A stretch of DNA of 26,104 bases, from the NCBI GenBank assembly GCA_023430725.1, contig JAEYZD010000106.1:1-26104 (forward strand), given 5' to 3'. Below the pieces are notes generated by a model. The model did not search any database. It worked only from the letters and a program-made list of their open reading frames with translations, and was not told the DNA's origin. Numbering within the stretch: position 1 is the first letter of the stretch; every line of letters begins with the position of its first letter. Both the position numbers and the translations under genes were made by a program. This document shows positions 23,075 to 26,104 of the stretch, one piece after another. The stretch is from Bacteroidota bacterium (lineage in GTDB: Bacteria; Bacteroidota; Bacteroidia; Bacteroidales; VadinHA17).

Positions 23075-26059
23075 ATGAAAAAAGCCGTTGTCGTAAGACC
23101 TTCATTCTTCAGAACAGTTATCACCTTCATACTCTCTGCTCTCTTGCTTTTCTGCGTTCCTGCCGCCGGTCAGGAGCAGACGGAGGTGATGATTTCAGCT
23201 GAGGAGAGCGCCGGATCGCTCGTTCTTGCCTCTGCCGGCAGCTGCGCACCCATTGTTGTAAGTCCGGATGAGTGGCCAGGAGTCAGGAGGGCTCTTGCCG
23301 ACCTTCAGAATGACCTTGGCCGGGTCACCGGTGCCGTACCCGGGCTGATCACAGCCACGAAGGTACCCCGGTCTGAATTCGTGATTATAGCAGGGACACT
23401 TGGCAAAAGCGCCATAATAGACCGCCTTGTAAAAAAGAACAGGCTTGATGTGGGAGCTATCAATGGCAAATGGGAGTCCTTCATTATCCAGACCATTGAA
23501 AAACCCTTCCCCGGGGTGAAGAGTGCACTAGTAATTGCGGGCAGCGACAAGCGGGGCACAATCTACGGCATATATGAAATCTCGAGACAGGCAGGCGTCT
23601 CGCCATGGCACTGGTGGGCTGATGTGCCGGTAAGGACAAGCAGCGAACTTTATGTCAGTCCCGGCCGTCATGCAGAGGGAGAACCATCGGTAAAATACCG
23701 CGGCATCTTCCTGAACGACGAGTATCCTGCACTGACAAGATGGGTTTCGTACAAATACGGCGATGTCACACCTTCTGACTCTCCTCCGGTACCCCCGGGT
23801 GTGGCCAACTACGGCAGTGAATTCTATTCAAGGATCTTCGAGCTGCTGCTCAGGCTGAAGGCAAACTATCTCTGGCCGGCAATGTGGAACAACGCCTTCA
23901 ATGAAGACGACCTTCGTAATGCCAGCCTGGCTGACGAATACGGCATTGTGATGGGAACATCACACCAGGAGCCGATGATCAGGGCACAGAAGGAGTGGGA
24001 CCGCAGGTATCAGAAAACCCTGGGAAGCTGGAGCTGGACACACCACGCAGATACCCTGGCAAAATTCTGGCGTGACGGTATCCGGCGCAACAGGGACTTT
24101 GAGAGCATAATAACCATCGGCCTGCGCGGTGCCGATGACACGGAGATGGGTCCGGGCGGTCCGGCAGCCAATATCGCACGCCTGGAAGAGATCGTCAGGG
24201 TACAGCGCGAAATGATTTCTGAGGAGATTAACCCTGATGTAACAAAAGTGCCCCAGATGTGGTGCCTCTACAAGGAGGTGCAGGACTATTATCACGAGGG
24301 TATGAGGGTGCCTGACGATGTGACCCTGCTGTGGGCAGAGGACAACTGGGGAAATGTTAGACGGCTGCCAACTGCAGATGAGAGAAAGCGCAGCGGAGGC
24401 GCCGGGGTTTACTACCATTTTGATTATCACGGCGGACCGCGAAGCTACCAGTGGATCAACACAAGCCCTGTTCCAAAGATATGGGACCAGATGTCGCTTG
24501 CAAAACAATACGGCGCTGACAGGATATGGATAGTCAATGTGGGACACTTCAGGGGATATGAGATCCCCGTTGAATACTTCCTGAACCTTGCATGGGATAC
24601 TGAAGCCATGACAAGCGACGGGATGTCAGATTGGACCAGTCAGTGGGCAACTGCTGTTTTCGGACCCGATCATGCAGTCGAGATAGCTTCAATTATCAGG
24701 GAATACACCAGGTACAACGGGCGGCGCAAACCGGAGCTGCTCTCCCCGTTTACCTACAGCCTCGTGAATTATAATGAAGCTGAACATATTGTCAAAGAAT
24801 ACAACAGCCTTGCAGAGAGAGCCGGGGTTGTCTCCAGGCATCTGCCCGCTGAAATGCAGGATGCATATTTCCATCTCGTTCTGTTTCCGGTGAAGGCTTG
24901 TGCCCTGGTCAACGAGCTGTATGTCACAGCAGGAAAGAATGCAATGTATGCGGCACAGGGAAGGGCGCTGGCTGCAGATATGGCCCTACGTACAGAGCAG
25001 TTGTTTGCTGAAGACACTGCACTGATGGGATATTATAACCGCGTTTATGCCGGCGGCAGGTGGAAACACTTCATGGACCAGGCACACCTGGGATATATCG
25101 CATGGAATGACCCGCCTGAGAACAGCCTGCGTCATATTAAACTTGCAAGACCGGAAGTACCGGACACCGCCCTCCCTGCAGTTGCGGTGGAAGGCTCTTC
25201 GGAGGCATGGCCGGGATCAGTTGATGCTCCCCTCCTTCCTCCGTTTGACGTTTTTAACAATCAGTCGCGATATTTTGAGATTTTTAACCGCGGCAGCGCT
25301 TCCTTCGAATATACTGCCGAAGCAGACAGTCCATGGATAATCCTGAGCAACAGCCGGGGATCCGTTACTGACGAGAAGAGGGTGCATGTAAACATCGACT
25401 GGTCTGCCCTCCCCCCTGGCAAGCACACTGGCTCGGTAACTGTGACTGCTCCGGGAAGCGAGATAAGAATAGGCCTGACCGCTTTCAGACCTGCCGAACC
25501 TGATCCTGCAACTGTTGATGGATTTGTCGAGACCGACGGTTACGTGTCGATGGAGGCCGCCAGCCACACTGGTAAACATGACAGCGGCGAGAGGCGCTGG
25601 GAGTGGATTGAGGACTACGGAAGGACCCGCTCCGGCATGCGTGCCTCAGCAATGACAGACGCTCCGCCTGCAGTGCCGGGAAAAGACTCTCCTGTGCTTG
25701 AATACAAGATGTTCCTCTTCTCGGCGGGTGAGTTTGAGACACTCCTGCATATGGCTCCTTCGCTCAACTTCCTGCCGGACAGGGACTTTAAAATCGGACT
25801 CTCCGTTGATGAAGGCGAACCGCAGATGATAACCGTGGTACCGGCCGGATTCAACGCCGAGAACTTCAACAGGGAATGGGAAGAGACGGTCCGGAACAGC
25901 ACACGTTATGTGAAAGGTAAAATAAATATAACTGAACCCGGCTATCACACCCTGAAAGTGTGGATGATTGATCCGGGGATGGTACTGGAAAAGATTATAG
26001 TCAATACAGGTGGACTGAGACCGTCATACCTTGGGCCGCCGGAGAGCTTTAAGAATTGA
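23075..26059 (+). CDS. GH115 alpha-glucuronidase, secreted
   Basis: A 994-residue enzyme that removes 4-O-methyl-glucuronic acid from internal as well as terminal xylose units of glucuronoxylan. A signal peptide covers about residues 1-33. The layout matches GH115: an alpha/beta N-terminal domain (to about 200), a TIM barrel (about 205-560, starting with GIFLNDEYPAL), a helical bundle (about 565-690), a BACON-like beta-sandwich (about 723-805), and the GH115 C-terminal jelly-roll domain (about 814-988, with the W-E-W and YGRTRSG region). It starts 21 bases after the GH30 stop and is the last gene of the operon in view. No terminator is seen in the 45 bases that follow. Its pairing with GH67 gives coverage of both polymer and oligomer substrates. 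Confidence 0.94.
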   Translation: MKKAVVVRPSFFRTVITFILSALLLFCVPAAGQEQTEVMISAEESAGSLVLASAGSCAPIVVSPDEWPGVRRALADLQNDLGRVTGAVPGLITATKVPRSEFVIIAGTLGKSAIIDRLVKKNRLDVGAINGKWESFIIQTIEKPFPGVKSALVIAGSDKRGTIYGIYEISRQAGVSPWHWWADVPVRTSSELYVSPGRHAEGEPSVKYRGIFLNDEYPALTRWVSYKYGDVTPSDSPPVPPGVANYGSEFYSRIFELLLRLKANYLWPAMWNNAFNEDDLRNASLADEYGIVMGTSHQEPMIRAQKEWDRRYQKTLGSWSWTHHADTLAKFWRDGIRRNRDFESIITIGLRGADDTEMGPGGPAANIARLEEIVRVQREMISEEINPDVTKVPQMWCLYKEVQDYYHEGMRVPDDVTLLWAEDNWGNVRRLPTADERKRSGGAGVYYHFDYHGGPRSYQWINTSPVPKIWDQMSLAKQYGADRIWIVNVGHFRGYEIPVEYFLNLAWDTEAMTSDGMSDWTSQWATAVFGPDHAVEIASIIREYTRYNGRRKPELLSPFTYSLVNYNEAEHIVKEYNSLAERAGVVSRHLPAEMQDAYFHLVLFPVKACALVNELYVTAGKNAMYAAQGRALAADMALRTEQLFAEDTALMGYYNRVYAGGRWKHFMDQAHLGYIAWNDPPENSLRHIKLARPEVPDTALPAVAVEGSSEAWPGSVDAPLLPPFDVFNNQSRYFEIFNRGSASFEYTAEADSPWIILSNSRGSVTDEKRVHVNIDWSALPPGKHTGSVTVTAPGSEIRIGLTAFRPAEPDPATVDGFVETDGYVSMEAASHTGKHDSGERRWEWIEDYGRTRSGMRASAMTDAPPAVPGKDSPVLEYKMFLFSAGEFETLLHMAPSLNFLPDRDFKIGLSVDEGEPQMITVVPAGFNAENFNREWEETVRNSTRYVKGKINITEPGYHTLKVWMIDPGMVLEKIIVNTGGLRPSYLGPPESFKN

Positions 26060-26104
26060 CGATTTGAGATTTTATTATAGTATTGTATATCTGCGACATA
26101 GAAG

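Noticed and set aside
1..26104. CRISPR arrays, insertion sequences, tRNA genes, integrase or attachment sites
   Set aside because: I saw no regularly spaced repeats, transposase or integrase-like proteins, or tRNA-like folds. Coding sequence fills nearly the whole window.

Overview
The window looks like chromosomal DNA from a Bacteroidota bacterium, most plausibly an anaerobic or fermentative Bacteroidales-type plant-polysaccharide degrader. This rests on the protein families and their architecture, on lipoprotein signals with acidic residues after the lipid cysteine, on the lack of clear Shine-Dalgarno sequences before most starts, on promoter-like TAnnTTTG boxes, and on a fused acyltransferase of the OlsF type. 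Composition looks even and gene packing is tight. I see no mobile element, tRNA, rRNA or CRISPR array. No gap between genes exceeds 300 bases.

Layout, left to right. (1) Bases 1-2542, minus strand: a soluble NAD-dependent formate dehydrogenase, with a NuoE-NuoF-type flavin subunit followed 2 bases later by the molybdenum catalytic subunit, which runs off the left edge. (2) 2732-4852, plus strand: a PpiD/SurA-like envelope folding factor with its own promoter-like box and a hairpin terminator. (3) 4914-15207, minus strand: seven genes with gaps of at most 29 bases or with overlaps, read in the order lacI-type regulator, GH67 alpha-glucuronidase, URO-D superfamily methyltransferase-like protein, xylulokinase, xylose isomerase, MetV-MetF fused methylenetetrahydrofolate reductase, and OlsF-like bifunctional acyltransferase. 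(4) 15208-15392: a divergent control region with a near-perfect LacI-type operator. (5) 15393-26059, plus strand: GPH-family symporter, GH10 xylanase, GH3 beta-xylosidase, CE15 glucuronoyl esterase, GH30 glucuronoxylanase and GH115 alpha-glucuronidase, again tightly packed.

Together, blocks 3-5 form a glucuronoxylan utilisation locus. Lipid-anchored GH10 and GH30 enzymes cut the chain. CE15 removes the lignin ester from 4-O-methyl-glucuronic acid (MeGlcA), and GH115 and GH67 remove MeGlcA from polymer and oligomer. The GPH carrier imports short xylosides, a GH3 without a signal peptide hydrolyses them in the cytoplasm, and XylA and XylB feed xylulose 5-phosphate to the pentose phosphate pathway. 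No SusC/SusD pair is present in the window.

The most interesting point is that the same xylose transcription unit carries two one-carbon genes: a URO-D/MtaA-like protein and a MetV-MetF fusion. A formate dehydrogenase lies one gene beyond the end of the unit. My hypothesis is that the methyl group of MeGlcA (or methanol from pectin or lignin) is moved to tetrahydrofolate and then oxidised or assimilated. This is inference from context. No corrinoid protein, first methyltransferase or glucuronate pathway gene is visible here.
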